Shown here in pieces: positions 21,473 to 30,982 of a stretch of DNA of 58,307 bases. Positions within the stretch are counted from its first letter, which is position 1; the number at the start of each line of letters is the position of its first letter. Under the pieces are notes generated by a model. That model had not been told where the DNA came from. It did no database searches and saw only the letters and a program-made list of their open reading frames with translations. The stretch spans positions 1-58,307 of the forward strand of contig CAZDET010000029.1 of NCBI GenBank assembly GCA_964504335.1, read 5' to 3'. The DNA comes from CAZDET01 sp964504335. Its GTDB lineage: Bacteria; Bacteroidota; Bacteroidia; Chitinophagales; Saprospiraceae. The translations under genes and the position numbers were made by a program.

Positions 21473-23695
21473 TTAATCGCGTCGGCGATTGCTTCCGCCG
21501 CGACCGCGACCGCCGCCGCGGTTGCCACCACCGCCGCGACGACCATTGCCGCCACTGCCTTCTTCCACTCCTTCCGGACGTGGCAGCAGGGCTTTGCGCG
21601 AAAGGCGCAACTTGCCGGTACGTTCATCGATTTCGATGAGCTTTACTTTAACTTCATCGCCTTCACTGAAGTGATCTTCGACGTTTTCGATTCGTGAATA
21701 GCTGATCTCAGAGACGTGCAGCAGACCGCTCTTCCCGTGGAAGTCGACGAACACCCCATACGGCATGATGGTGCGGACTACGGCCTCGTAGACATCGCCC
21801 ACCTTCGGCGTGAAGGTAATCTTGTTGAGGCGTTCGAGCGCCGCATCGATGGAGGCTTTGTCGCTACTGGCCACCGTTACGATGCCCTTGTCATCCACCT
21901 CTTCGATGTTGATCACCGTGCCGGTTGTAGCCTGGATTTCCTGAACTACTTTACCACCTGGTCCGATTACGGCACCGATGTAGCTCTTGTCGATTTCAAT
22001 CTTGACGATGCGCGGCGCGTGCGGCTTGAGGTCTTCGCGGGGTTCGGCCAATGATTCGGCCATGCGCTCGAGGATGTGCAGGCGACCTTGCCGGGCCTGT
22101 TCGAGCGCTTCTTCCAGTTGCTCGTAGGGCAGGCCGTCGATCTTGATATCCATCTGGCAACCGGTGATTCCCGCGGTCGTACCCGTAACTTTGAAGTCCA
22201 TATCGCCCAGGGCGTCTTCGTCTCCAAGGATGTCCGAAAGAATAGCGTATTTACCCTCTTCGGAGATCATTCCCATCGCGATTCCCGCCACCGGTGCCTT
22301 GATCCCGATACCGGCATCCATCAGCGCCAGCGAACCGGCACAAACCGTAGCCATGGAAGAGGAGCCGTTCGATTCCAGAATATCGCTGACGATTCGGATG
22401 GTGTAGGGTTGCTCCTCGGGCAATACCTGCCGGATGGAGCGCCCGGCCAGATTGGCGTGGCCGACTTCCCGACGGCCCGGTCCGCGCATGGGCTTCACTT
22501 CCCCTACGGAATAGGGCGGGAAATTATAGTGGAGAATAAAGTTGTCGTAGGTCGCATTCAACGCATTATCGACCATCAACTCATCCTGCTTCGTACCAAG
22601 TACCAGGGAGGCTATTGCTTGCGTTTCCCCGCGCGTAAAGATCGAAGAGCCGTGGGCGGAGGGCAGGTAGTCGACCTCGGTCCAGATGTGCCGCACGTCG
22701 GCGTAGCTCCGACCATCGAGGCGCTTCTTATCATCGAGCACCATTTGGCGGATAACTGTCTTTTTGAGCTTGTCGAAGTAGCGCTCGACGAAGTGGCCGT
22801 TTTCCTCCATCCATTCCTCGCCATCCTGCTCGGTAAAAGACTCGATCAATTCGTCTTTAACCTGCTGAAAGCGCTCTTTGCGCTCGTGCTTGGCACTCGG
22901 ATTGCTGGCGACTGCGTACACCTTATCCCGGTAGGCCGCCTCGACCCGCTGCTTGATTTCTTCGTTTTCCTCGACGACTTCTACCTCCCGCTTGGTGGCC
23001 TTGTCACCGACGAGTTTCGCCAATTCAATTTGCGCTTCGCACTGCACCTTGATCGCTTCGTGCCCCGTCTTGATCGCCTCTACCAGAGCGCTTTCGGGCA
23101 CTTCCTTGGCTTCTCCCTCCACCATGACGACGTTGTTGAAGTCGGCGGCCACGATAATATCGAGGTCGGCCTTTTCCAAATCGGAGCGGAAGGGGTTCAC
23201 GTAGAACTTACCGTTGATCCGGGCGACCCGCACTTCGGAAATCGGCCCCTGGAAGGGAATGTCTGACACCATCATCGCGGCACTGGCAGCCAGCGCAGCC
23301 ATACAGTCGGGCATGGTCTCCTTATCACCGGAAATCAGATTGATGATGATCTGAGTCTCGTTGAGATAATTATCGGGGAAAAGCGGACGAATAGCCCGAT
23401 CCACCAATCGAGAGGTCAATACTTCGTAGTCGGAAAGCTTGGCCTCGCGGCGAAAGAAGTTGCCGGGTATGCGACCGGCCGCAGCGAATTTCTCCTGATA
23501 ATCTACCGAAAGGGGGAAAAAGCTCTGGCCTTCGCGCGCTTCGCGGGCCGACACGGCGGTGCAGAGCAGCATCGTGTCTCCGGCTTTTACTACTACCGAG
23601 CCGTCGGCCTGCGTAGCTAGTTTTCCGGTCTCAATAACGATACTGCGACCATCAGGTAGGTCGAAGGACACGGAAATTGGCGTTTGTTGTCCCAT
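21473..23695 (-). CDS. pnp: Polyribonucleotide nucleotidyltransferase
   Basis: The 740-residue protein is typical PNPase. Two RNase PH-like domains cover about 10-545, with family motifs FFRREAKLSDYEVLTSRLVDRAIRP and GPGRREVGHANLAGRS. They are followed by a KH domain (IGAVIGPGGKVVQEIQ) and an S1 domain (GDVYEAVVRTIMPYGVFVDF). The end is a Gly/Arg-rich tail with RGG-like repeats, frequent in Bacteroidota PNPases. It degrades RNA phosphorolytically from the 3' end. The order rpsO then pnp is conserved across bacteria, but here a terminator and a leader of about 250 bases separate the two genes. Confidence 0.97.
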   Translation of the reverse strand: MGQQTPISVSFDLPDGRSIVIETGKLATQADGSVVVKAGDTMLLCTAVSAREAREGQSFFPLSVDYQEKFAAAGRIPGNFFRREAKLSDYEVLTSRLVDRAIRPLFPDNYLNETQIIINLISGDKETMPDCMAALAASAAMMVSDIPFQGPISEVRVARINGKFYVNPFRSDLEKADLDIIVAADFNNVVMVEGEAKEVPESALVEAIKTGHEAIKVQCEAQIELAKLVGDKATKREVEVVEENEEIKQRVEAAYRDKVYAVASNPSAKHERKERFQQVKDELIESFTEQDGEEWMEENGHFVERYFDKLKKTVIRQMVLDDKKRLDGRSYADVRHIWTEVDYLPSAHGSSIFTRGETQAIASLVLGTKQDELMVDNALNATYDNFILHYNFPPYSVGEVKPMRGPGRREVGHANLAGRSIRQVLPEEQPYTIRIVSDILESNGSSSMATVCAGSLALMDAGIGIKAPVAGIAMGMISEEGKYAILSDILGDEDALGDMDFKVTGTTAGITGCQMDIKIDGLPYEQLEEALEQARQGRLHILERMAESLAEPREDLKPHAPRIVKIEIDKSYIGAVIGPGGKVVQEIQATTGTVINIEEVDDKGIVTVASSDKASIDAALERLNKITFTPKVGDVYEAVVRTIMPYGVFVDFHGKSGLLHVSEISYSRIENVEDHFSEGDEVKVKLIEIDERTGKLRLSRKALLPRPEGVEEGSGGNGRRGGGGNRGGGRGRGGSNRRRD

Positions 23696-24011
23696 AATTG
23701 TCTAATTGACTAATCGATTATTCATTGTCAAAGGGGATCCCTGCGCTGTGGATCGTCCGTTGCATGAGCGGCATTGAAGAGGAGTTGTTGAGCATAGAGG
23801 AGTTGCCCCTGGGAGGGACAAACTGCGTCATCGGCCTCATCATTTCAGGGCCGAATTATTCCCAGGCCCATTGGAAATCGCGCTTACGCTTTAATAAATA
23901 TCTGACCGCCAGCGCCAGCGGTATGTTATCCATCTCTTGATTAACGCCACAAAGTAAGAAACATTGATAGCTTGAGCGATATGAATCCGAAAATTTCTAT
24001 AGATATGACTT
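23696..24011 (-). other. pnp leader region
   Basis: More than 300 bases lie between the rpsO terminator and the pnp start. A TTACTTTG box (23957-23950, one mismatch to the consensus) could start a pnp transcript near 23943. A 25-codon frame begins at 23933 and ends at 23856. A GGCCG-based hairpin lies around 23832-23853. Leader-based control of pnp is known in other bacteria, but whether it applies here is only inferred. Confidence 0.35.
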
Positions 24012-24048
24012 AAAAAAGGCACGGTCGGAATCCAGCCGTGCCTTTTTT
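24012..24048 (-). terminator. Bidirectional intrinsic terminator after rpsO
   Basis: AAAAAAGGCACGG (24012-24024) pairs with CCGTGCCTTTTTT (24036-24048) around an eleven-base loop; eight T follow on the plus strand and six on the minus strand. It starts one base beyond the rpsO stop. Confidence 0.85.
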
Positions 24049-24324
24049 TTATTTACGAATACCTAACTTCTCGATAAGATCCCGGTATTTCTGCAGATCC
24101 TTGCGTTGCAGGTAAGCCAGTGCCAACTTGCGGCGCCCTACGAGCGTCAGCAAGGACCGCTTGCAGGAGTGATCCTTCGGATGCTCCCGTAAGTGCTTAC
24201 TCAATTCCTGGATGCGGTACGTAAAAAGGGCAATCTGCCCTTCCGTTGATCCGGTGTTTTCGGTCGAGCCACCGTACTCGCGAAAGATCTCGTCTTTCTT
24301 TTCTTTACTCAGATATACAGACAT
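24049..24324 (-). CDS. rpsO: 30S ribosomal protein S15
   Basis: The 91-residue length and the motifs NTGSTEGQIALFTYRI, LREHPKDHSCKRSLLTLVGRR and KLALAYLQRKDLQKYRDLI identify S15, which binds 16S rRNA helices 20-22 and nucleates the platform of the small subunit. A full promoter lies upstream and a strong terminator directly downstream, so it is transcribed on its own. Confidence 0.98.
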   Translation of the reverse strand: MSVYLSKEKKDEIFREYGGSTENTGSTEGQIALFTYRIQELSKHLREHPKDHSCKRSLLTLVGRRKLALAYLQRKDLQKYRDLIEKLGIRK

Positions 24325-24367
24325 AGATTGAAGCCATTAGTGATTGCGTAAATCAGTTATAGCCGCG

Positions 24368-24398
24368 CAAAGGTAGCAATAATTACCGGGAAGTAAAA
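24368..24398 (-). promoter_or_regulatory. rpsO promoter
   Basis: On the minus strand TTTT (24398-24395) lies 19 bases before TACCTTTG (24375-24368), an exact -7 box. The -33 element falls in the last codons of the upstream glycosyltransferase gene. The start codon is about 44 bases downstream. Confidence 0.65.
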
Positions 24399-26086
24399 CT
24401 GTTTTCGGGAGTGTGCACCATTCGATCGTCGGGGACGATCTCGATCAGGGCATAAGATTCGAACTTGCTCTCCTCGCCGAGCAGTTCGCGGCGCGCGTGG
24501 ATCATAAATTTGAGAAATTGGGACTCACTACTGCCACCGTAGAGTTTTCCGCTCCAGTGGACGGTGGCTCCCGGATACTCCTCGACCCGATCCTTAGGTA
24601 CTACCGCAAAGACTTGCTGCCGACGAGCGAGCTGTTGCAACTGATCGCCCGGCACGTAAAATTTAATACGGCGTTGGGCGTAATAGGGAAGGTTGTGAAA
24701 GATACGCTCCTCGATGTACAGTGGTTCCGACTGCGGTAAAGCCATTTGCGCCACCTCTCCCAAGCTTGCGTATTGCCGAAAATGAGCCTCCAATTCCGGC
24801 AACACCCGAAACATAAACATACTGAATACCAACAACATACTGCTGTAAGGTAATATTCGCCAGCCCAACCACTCAGATTGGTAGCGCCGTTGGTTCCACC
24901 AGGTAATCAGCAAGGGGACCGGTAGAGCTGCGTAATACCAGGGCGGCAACCCGAATGCGGCGATCAGCCCCGCTCCTCCCAACAATAATACAACTGCCGT
25001 AAACCAATGGCCGGCTCGCAGCCACCGGTAGATTTGGGTGGCCGCTTCGAATCGAACCAGCATATAAGCGGTAAATAATGCCAGGCCCGGATGCGCCTGA
25101 ATGAAATAGGTCGGAATTTTCCCGCGGGCGATGGTAAATAGCACGTAGGCCACAGCGATCCAGGCAATGCTAAAACGCAGTGCCGGGCTTTCACGCACGT
25201 CTCTGAATCGTCGGAGGGCCAGGTAGCCCAAGCCGATAAATACCGGTAGGCTATACGGCAAAAACCCCCAGGCAATAGCATCGATATAAAAGGTAAGGTC
25301 TTTCCATTTGAGGGCTCCCCGCTCGGTATTGAGGGCCCGATCCAGTGTTTCGTGGTGAAATACCTGCGCGAAAGCAGCCCCGTCTTGCCAGTACATGTAG
25401 GCCGTCCAACTCATACCGATTCCTACGGCGAGCGGTAGTCCCCACCACCAACCCGACCGGCGGATCACAGGGCCCAATTCGGGCCACCGGCCCCGGGTTT
25501 CCAGCAGGAGGAATAGCCCAGTAATGCTTCCCACAAAAACGAAAAACGGATATCCTTTAGTAAGCACGGCCAGTCCGAGCGCCAGATAGCCCAACAGCCA
25601 GTACCGGATTTGAGCCGTTTGGTATCCCCGCAGAAAACCGAACAAACTGAGCAAGATCGTGGCACAGAGCACGATCTCCGGCGTGGCGTTGCGCGTATTG
25701 ATCACGAATTGGAAACTCAGCAGCAGTGCAAATACTGCCCAAATACCCAGCCGGTGGCTGTGCGTTCGGTAGCCAATGCGGTAGGTGATCCAGCCCGCCA
25801 GCAATCCGGCCAGCACACCGGGAAGGCGCAGCGCCCACTCGGATAAACCAAAGACGGACGCGGATGCCGCCATCAGCCAGTATAAAAAAGGCGGTTTGTT
25901 GTAGCGCGGCTCGTAGTTGTAGGAGAGGTTGATCCAATCGCCGCTTTCGAGCATTTCGCGGACTGCCTCGGCGTAGAAACCTTCATTGGCCGTCCAGATA
26001 GCGTTGGCTCCAAGGTTCAGAAAATAGAGTATAGCGGTGGCGCTAAGGAATAGGTAGATCGGGGTGTTCGTGTTTGCTCGTCGCAT
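24383..26086 (-). CDS. Glycosyltransferase family 39 (ArnT/PMT-like) membrane protein
   Basis: The 567-residue protein has at least ten membrane helices in its first 420 residues. The first periplasmic loop carries the GT-C signature NEGFYAEAVREMLESGDWI, in which the acidic residue after Asn is the usual catalytic position, then KPPFLYWL. A C-terminal soluble region of about 150 residues follows. GT39 enzymes move a sugar from a polyprenyl phosphate carrier to lipid A, proteins or polymers at the outer face of the inner membrane; the acceptor cannot be told from the sequence. Its 3' end overlaps the rpsO promoter. Confidence 0.85.
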   Translation of the reverse strand: MRRANTNTPIYLFLSATAILYFLNLGANAIWTANEGFYAEAVREMLESGDWINLSYNYEPRYNKPPFLYWLMAASASVFGLSEWALRLPGVLAGLLAGWITYRIGYRTHSHRLGIWAVFALLLSFQFVINTRNATPEIVLCATILLSLFGFLRGYQTAQIRYWLLGYLALGLAVLTKGYPFFVFVGSITGLFLLLETRGRWPELGPVIRRSGWWWGLPLAVGIGMSWTAYMYWQDGAAFAQVFHHETLDRALNTERGALKWKDLTFYIDAIAWGFLPYSLPVFIGLGYLALRRFRDVRESPALRFSIAWIAVAYVLFTIARGKIPTYFIQAHPGLALFTAYMLVRFEAATQIYRWLRAGHWFTAVVLLLGGAGLIAAFGLPPWYYAALPVPLLITWWNQRRYQSEWLGWRILPYSSMLLVFSMFMFRVLPELEAHFRQYASLGEVAQMALPQSEPLYIEERIFHNLPYYAQRRIKFYVPGDQLQQLARRQQVFAVVPKDRVEEYPGATVHWSGKLYGGSSESQFLKFMIHARRELLGEESKFESYALIEIVPDDRMVHTPENSFTSR

Positions 26087-26211
26087 GACCTGGTTGATGG
26101 GGTGGGGTCGATTGACATTCCCTTACATCAGGTCGTTAGTTTGGTAATGGTTGTAATGGTTGAGCGACAAACAAGTGCAAAAACAGAACACCCCGAAATA
26201 CTCGAATTTAT

Positions 26212-27171
26212 TTACTGCTGAGCTTTAAAGGATTTTACCGCTTCGGTCAGGCGCGGTACTACATCGAATAAATCGCCGACAACACCGTAGTCGGCGGCCT
26301 TAAAGAAAGGTGCCTCCGGATCTTTGTTGATCACCACGATCGTTTTCGAGCTATTGACTCCGGCCAGGTGCTGAATCGCCCCGGAGATGCCCGCTGCGAT
26401 GTAGAGATTCGGCCGGATTGCGATTCCCGTTTGGCCGACGTGCTCGTGGTGAGGGCGCCAGCCTACGTCAGCGACGGGGCGCGAACAAGCCGTCGTAGCT
26501 CCGAGGGCATCTGCCAGTTCTTCGATGATTCCCCAGTTTTCAGGACCTTTCATGCCGCGGCCGGCACTAACCACGATTTCCGCTTCGGGTAAGGGAGTGA
26601 TGCCTTCTACGCGCTGCACCTCTTTGACGGTCACCCTGGAAGCAGGCAGATCAACCTCCATCGGGCTTACCTCTACGGGTTCTCCAACGACTTCCGGCTG
26701 AAAGGAATTACCCATTACGCTAATCAGCTTCCGGTCGCTGGTGATTTCGACTGCGGCAAAGGCTTTCCCGCTAAAGACGGGCTTTTGAACCCGGAAGCCG
26801 TTCTCCACCTCGGGGAGTGCATTGGCACCGGGTACAGACCCCGCTTCGAAGCGGGCCGCCAATCGTCCGAGCAGGCTCTTACCGGTGGAGGAATGGCTCA
26901 TCACGATCACGGTGGCGCCCGTTTGTTCTATGGCCGCTGCGATGGCCCGGGTGTATACCTGAGAGTCGAATTGCGCGACGGCCTCCCCGCCAATGTGGTA
27001 GACCTTGCCAGCACCGTAGGCCCCCAACTGACCGGCATCCTGGGCCGATCCGATGGTGAGAGCCGCACACTCAACTCCCATTTTTTGAGCTGTTCTATAT
27101 CCGTAAGTTACTGCTTCGAAAGCGGCTTTTTTGAACGTTCCAGCCGCATGCTCGGCAAATACGAGTACCAT
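26212..27171 (-). CDS. etfA: Electron transfer flavoprotein subunit alpha
   Basis: The 319-residue protein has the N-terminal domain I shared with the beta subunit and the C-terminal FAD domain: AGRGMKGPENWGIIEELADALGA, then GQTGIAIRPNLYIAAGISGAIQH, then VINKDPEAPFFKAADYGVVGD. EtfAB carries electrons from acyl-CoA dehydrogenases to the membrane quinone pool. It starts 26 bases after the etfB stop, so they form an operon. Confidence 0.97.
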   Translation of the reverse strand: MVLVFAEHAAGTFKKAAFEAVTYGYRTAQKMGVECAALTIGSAQDAGQLGAYGAGKVYHIGGEAVAQFDSQVYTRAIAAAIEQTGATVIVMSHSSTGKSLLGRLAARFEAGSVPGANALPEVENGFRVQKPVFSGKAFAAVEITSDRKLISVMGNSFQPEVVGEPVEVSPMEVDLPASRVTVKEVQRVEGITPLPEAEIVVSAGRGMKGPENWGIIEELADALGATTACSRPVADVGWRPHHEHVGQTGIAIRPNLYIAAGISGAIQHLAGVNSSKTIVVINKDPEAPFFKAADYGVVGDLFDVVPRLTEAVKSFKAQQ

Positions 27172-27197
27172 ATCTGGTGTTTGATTTTCTTCGATGA

Positions 27198-27938
27198 TTA
27201 AATGACTTTCGCTTCTTCGTGCAACCGTCGCACGAGTTCGATCATATCTTCCGGATCGATGAGCTTCACTTCAGTCTTTTCCTCCGGAAGCTGATATTCG
27301 GCAGCCCGCGACACTTCGTCGAAGGCAACGGGTTCGACCACCTTGAGCGGCTTTTTACGTGCCATCATGATGCCGCGCATGTTGGGAATACGCTGTTCCG
27401 CCAACCCTTTTGCAGCACTCAAGACGAAGGGAGCAGCCACTTCTACTACTTCTACCCCACCCTCAATGTCGCGCTTGACAGTAGCGATATTTCCATCCAT
27501 ATCCAGGTGGCTGGCGTAGGAAATGAACGGCAAATCGAGGAGTTCAGCCACCATAGCTCCGACCTCTGACCCGTTGTAGTCGATGGTTTCTTTTCCAAAA
27601 AAGACGATGTCGAATCCTTCTTCTTTCGCGTAGCTGGCAATCTGCTTGGCGACGTACAGGCTGCTATCCGCTTCAGAATCGATGCGCACAGCTTCATCCG
27701 CACCAATGGCGAGCCCCTTGCGAATCACCTGATCGTTTGCCGCAGGCCCTACGTTGAGGATGGTCACCGAGCCGCCGTGGGCTTCCTTGAGTTCGATGGC
27801 CCGGACGAGCGCATACCATTCATCATATGGATTCATGATGTACTGCACCCCGGCGGTATCAAGTCCGGCCCGATCGTCGGTAAGTTTAATCTTCGTGGTC
27901 GTATCGGGAGTTTTACTGACGCAAACGAGTAATTTCAT
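27198..27938 (-). CDS. etfB: Electron transfer flavoprotein subunit beta
   Basis: The 246-residue protein shows the beta-subunit signatures MNPYDEWYALVRAIELKE, IDYNGSEVGAMVAELLDLP (AMP-binding region), and IEGGVEVVEVAAPFVLSA. It forms the heterodimer with EtfA and binds structural AMP. The start (MKLLVCVSKTPDTTTKI) is the family norm. No convincing TAnnTTTG box was found upstream in the 215-base gap. Confidence 0.97.
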   Translation of the reverse strand: MKLLVCVSKTPDTTTKIKLTDDRAGLDTAGVQYIMNPYDEWYALVRAIELKEAHGGSVTILNVGPAANDQVIRKGLAIGADEAVRIDSEADSSLYVAKQIASYAKEEGFDIVFFGKETIDYNGSEVGAMVAELLDLPFISYASHLDMDGNIATVKRDIEGGVEVVEVAAPFVLSAAKGLAEQRIPNMRGIMMARKKPLKVVEPVAFDEVSRAAEYQLPEEKTEVKLIDPEDMIELVRRLHEEAKVI

Positions 27939-28153
27939 TAGCCTTCATTTTTTTCAGGAAAGGGCTTGACAATAAAATGAACAGTTACCTCCGTCACATT
28001 TCCGTGTAATGGTAAATTTTTACAGAGTACTGATCCACGGCAATATAAGGTATCTGACATTGCGGAAAAAAGGTTCGCAGCGAAAATTCGCTAAACAAAC
28101 ATTTTTGTGATAATTTCGAGCGGTAACCCAACCGATTAAGCAATTTAGATAGT

Positions 28154-28480
28154 ATGTCGCGACTCGAGCAACTCCGGCAAATGCTGGCAAATAATCCCAC
28201 CGACTCGTTCTTGCTTTTCGCGCTGGCGAAGGAACACGAAAAGCAAGCAGACGATACGACCGCCCTTTCTTATTATCAGCAGTTATTGACAAACGATCCC
28301 AACTACGTCGGCTTGTATTACCACCTGGGAAAATTGTACGAGCGAGGTGCTCAATTTCAGAAGGCCTGGTCGACTTATACCGACGGTATGCTCGTAGCGC
28401 GCAATGCCAACGACCAGCACGCCCTGAGCGAGTTGGCTGGAGCCCGGCTGGAGCTGGGCGACGAGGAAGATTTCCAGTAA
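28154..28480 (+). CDS. Small TPR protein
   Basis: The 108-residue protein contains two tetratricopeptide-like units: SFLLFALAKEHEKQADDTTALSYYQQLLTNDPN and VGLYYHLGKLYERGAQFQKAWSTYTDGM, given here by their first and key residues (A-x-x-x-Y and G-x-x-Y pattern). It is soluble and has no signal peptide. Small TPR proteins of this type act as protein adaptors; the partner is unknown. It diverges from the etfBA operon. Confidence 0.8.
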   Translation: MSRLEQLRQMLANNPTDSFLLFALAKEHEKQADDTTALSYYQQLLTNDPNYVGLYYHLGKLYERGAQFQKAWSTYTDGMLVARNANDQHALSELAGARLELGDEEDFQ

Positions 28481-28565
28481 TGCGTACGTTGCCCCTGTAA
28501 ATGAGCCACTTCTATCGGGTCGTCTACCGATTGCTAACTTAGGCCGTCCAAACTGCTCTATTTTC

Positions 28566-28573
28566 TATCTTTG
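28566..28573 (+). promoter_or_regulatory. -7 box for the T9SS cargo gene
   Basis: TATCTTTG is an exact TAnnTTTG box 54 bases before the start codon. The -33 region is not obvious. Confidence 0.55.
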
Positions 28574-28627
28574 TCGGTGCTATCCCAAAAATGAACGAAG
28601 CATCAGCCATCGACTGATCGGTAGCAG

Positions 28628-30982
28628 ATGCGAAATCGTCCCATGATGTACCGTACCCTCCCTGTTTATTTCTTCCCGTTGGGAGTATTTCTTTCCCTCC
28701 CGCTATGGTGCCTTGGGCAATCCTGCCCGCTCCCGCTGACCCTTCCCCCCGACACGATCCTTTGTGCGCCCGATCAGGTTCCTCTGGAGGTGCGTTTTCC
28801 CGCTGTCGATTTGGTGGACCTCCGTTGGTCGCCGGCATCGGTACTGGATGATGCGACTATTCTTAATCCCGTTGCGCAGGTAAGCGAGCCGACGACCTTT
28901 GCCGTTAGCGTTCGGCACCTCGTCGCCGCGCAGAATATTGCCAACGGCACCTTCCAGCAGGGAACCGTCGGATTTACCTCCGATTATGCGATCAGTGACA
29001 CCACCGGAGGCTTGGTTCCCCTCCTGGCAATCCCCTCCTTTTGGATAACCGATCAGGCCGGAGCAATCGATCCGGTGTTTACCAGCTGCGATGCGACGAT
29101 CGCGTCGCGGGATAGCGTTTTCTTTTTCCGTTCGGATAATCAAACGTCCAATATCTGGTGCCAGACCGTGTTAGTGGCTCCCGAAACCGATTATCAGTTC
29201 AATCTGGAATACACTACCGTACAGGGCCAGTTAACGCTCGATTTTCTCTTTAACGGCCAGTCGGAATTGAGTATCACAAACAACCCCGACCCTGGCTGTT
29301 CGTGGATGGAAGCTTCCTTGGAATGGAGTAGCGCCGCCGCTTCCAGCGTTGAAATTTGCCTGCAAAGCTCCACCGCTGGCAGTTCTGCAATCGACAACAT
29401 CAGCCTGCAACGCATTTGCCAAACTACGGATTCGGTGCGGGTTGATATTGCTGATCTATCCGCCGAATTCAGCTTGCCAACTTCCTTTTGCGCGGCGGAT
29501 ACCATTGTTGAACTAGACGCTCTACTAACGCCACAGGCAACTGTAGGCGGCATCTGGCAATTCGATGGCCAGGAGCGTTTTGTCATCAATCCGACTAGCT
29601 TTCAACCGAATGTCTACCCCATTGCTTACACGGTATCGCAGGGCCCCTGTAGCGTTCGTAAAGACACCTTTCTGTCGATTAGTCCGGCACCCGAGGCCGG
29701 CACTCCCAGGCCGGCGCCAAGCCTCTGCCCCGGAGAAGTCCAGGAATATCAGCTATCGATTTTATTAACCGGCCAGGACGAAGGCGGCCGGTGGTCGACC
29801 AACAATCAATCGCTCGCCCCGGCGCTCGATCCGGAAACGGGTCGGCTTGACCTGGAAGGCTTTCCGCCGGGTACTCATACGTTTTTCTACACCGTGGAAG
29901 GGAGCGGCACGTGCCCCGGAGATCAAACGGAGGTCCAGCTAATAATAAACGATAATCTCCCCGTGAATCTGGGGGCAGATAAATTGCTGACCTGCGAACA
30001 GCCGAGCATTCAGCTAAGGGGCTCAAACAACAACAACGCCAATTTTCGCTATCAGTGGTTTTTGAACGATTCGCTTCTGGATAACGCTACTCAGCGGCGC
30101 CTCACCCTCGCCGAGGCCGGCAGGTATCGCGTGGAAGTAACAGATGTGATTTCCGGATGTACCACCATCGACAGCGTACAGATCACCTCTGAAGTAGCCG
30201 ATATCCGTACGTTTGTCAATGTAACCGACCTCGGTTGTGAAGAAGGCATTCCAGGTCGTATCCAGGTCGATTCGGTAGTAGGCGGGCTGCCGCCCTACTT
30301 GTACCGGCTCGATCAAAAAGGATTCCAGCCCAATGGTCAATTCGATCAATTGGAGGCTGGCGAATACCAGTTGATTACTCAAGATGTGCAAGGGTGCGAG
30401 GATACCCTTTTCCTGTTGGTTGAAAACCCCGGGGATTTCGAAATGGACCTGGAAACGGTGGGCAATCCCATTCTCGGGCTCGGCGAAAATATCCAGCTTC
30501 GCCTCACCACGGATTTGCGCGCAGATCAGATCGATAGCATTATCTGGAACCCCGTTCCTCCGAATTGTGACGGATGCCGGGAAGCCATCGTAGCTCCTAC
30601 GGAAGTGACGGAGTACTTTGTGCAGATACGCAACGATAAAGGATGTATCCGGACCGATTCGGTGACCGTCTTCATTTTCATCGGGCGTATCGTGTACATA
30701 CCCAATGCCTTTTCCCCGAATAACGACGGTCTCAACGATTTTCTCTCCATTTTTGCCGGCACCGGAGTAGAGCGCGTAGACTATCTCCGAATTTACGATC
30801 GGTTTGGCAGCATGATTTTCGAAGAAACGGACATTCCGCTCAACGACATATCAGCAGGTTGGAATGGCCGGCATCAAAACGGCAGGCGGGTGCCCAGCGG
30901 CACTTATGTTTATCAGACCCAAATCGTGCTCTTCGACGGCCGCCCGGTGGAACTAAAAGGAGAAGTTTACCTGATGCGCTGA
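28628..30982 (+). CDS. Secreted multidomain protein with a gliding-motility type B (T9SS) C-terminal domain
   Basis: The 784-residue protein starts with a signal peptide (PVYFFPLGVFLSLPLWCLGQ). ATG codons at positions 6 or 7 are equally possible starts. The body consists of beta-sandwich modules with Cys-containing motifs (CPLPLTLPPDTILCAP; PGTHTFFYTVEGSGTC), similar to PKD/Ig-like repeats. The last 95 residues are the type IX secretion targeting domain: IPNAFSPNNDGLND, LRIYDRFGSMIFE, WNGRHQNGRRVPSGTYVY, ending in KGEVYLMR. Secretion through the outer membrane and attachment or release at the surface is therefore expected. The final 30 bases overlap the convergent ridA gene. Confidence 0.9.
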   Translation: MRNRPMMYRTLPVYFFPLGVFLSLPLWCLGQSCPLPLTLPPDTILCAPDQVPLEVRFPAVDLVDLRWSPASVLDDATILNPVAQVSEPTTFAVSVRHLVAAQNIANGTFQQGTVGFTSDYAISDTTGGLVPLLAIPSFWITDQAGAIDPVFTSCDATIASRDSVFFFRSDNQTSNIWCQTVLVAPETDYQFNLEYTTVQGQLTLDFLFNGQSELSITNNPDPGCSWMEASLEWSSAAASSVEICLQSSTAGSSAIDNISLQRICQTTDSVRVDIADLSAEFSLPTSFCAADTIVELDALLTPQATVGGIWQFDGQERFVINPTSFQPNVYPIAYTVSQGPCSVRKDTFLSISPAPEAGTPRPAPSLCPGEVQEYQLSILLTGQDEGGRWSTNNQSLAPALDPETGRLDLEGFPPGTHTFFYTVEGSGTCPGDQTEVQLIINDNLPVNLGADKLLTCEQPSIQLRGSNNNNANFRYQWFLNDSLLDNATQRRLTLAEAGRYRVEVTDVISGCTTIDSVQITSEVADIRTFVNVTDLGCEEGIPGRIQVDSVVGGLPPYLYRLDQKGFQPNGQFDQLEAGEYQLITQDVQGCEDTLFLLVENPGDFEMDLETVGNPILGLGENIQLRLTTDLRADQIDSIIWNPVPPNCDGCREAIVAPTEVTEYFVQIRNDKGCIRTDSVTVFIFIGRIVYIPNAFSPNNDGLNDFLSIFAGTGVERVDYLRIYDRFGSMIFEETDIPLNDISAGWNGRHQNGRRVPSGTYVYQTQIVLFDGRPVELKGEVYLMR

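Noticed and set aside
21489..21674. Pro/Arg-rich frame over the pnp tail
   Set aside because: Complement of the Gly/Arg-rich tail codons; a compositional shadow.
22076..23266. A 396-codon plus-strand frame
   Set aside because: Antisense to pnp; long only because of the codon use of the real gene.
23725..23940. A 71-codon plus-strand frame before pnp
   Set aside because: No family similarity, Cys/Ser-rich composition and no promoter on that strand; it covers the pnp leader.
26159..26185. Tandem GTAATGGTT repeat before the GT39 gene
   Set aside because: Only two copies of nine bases; too short to call a repeat array.
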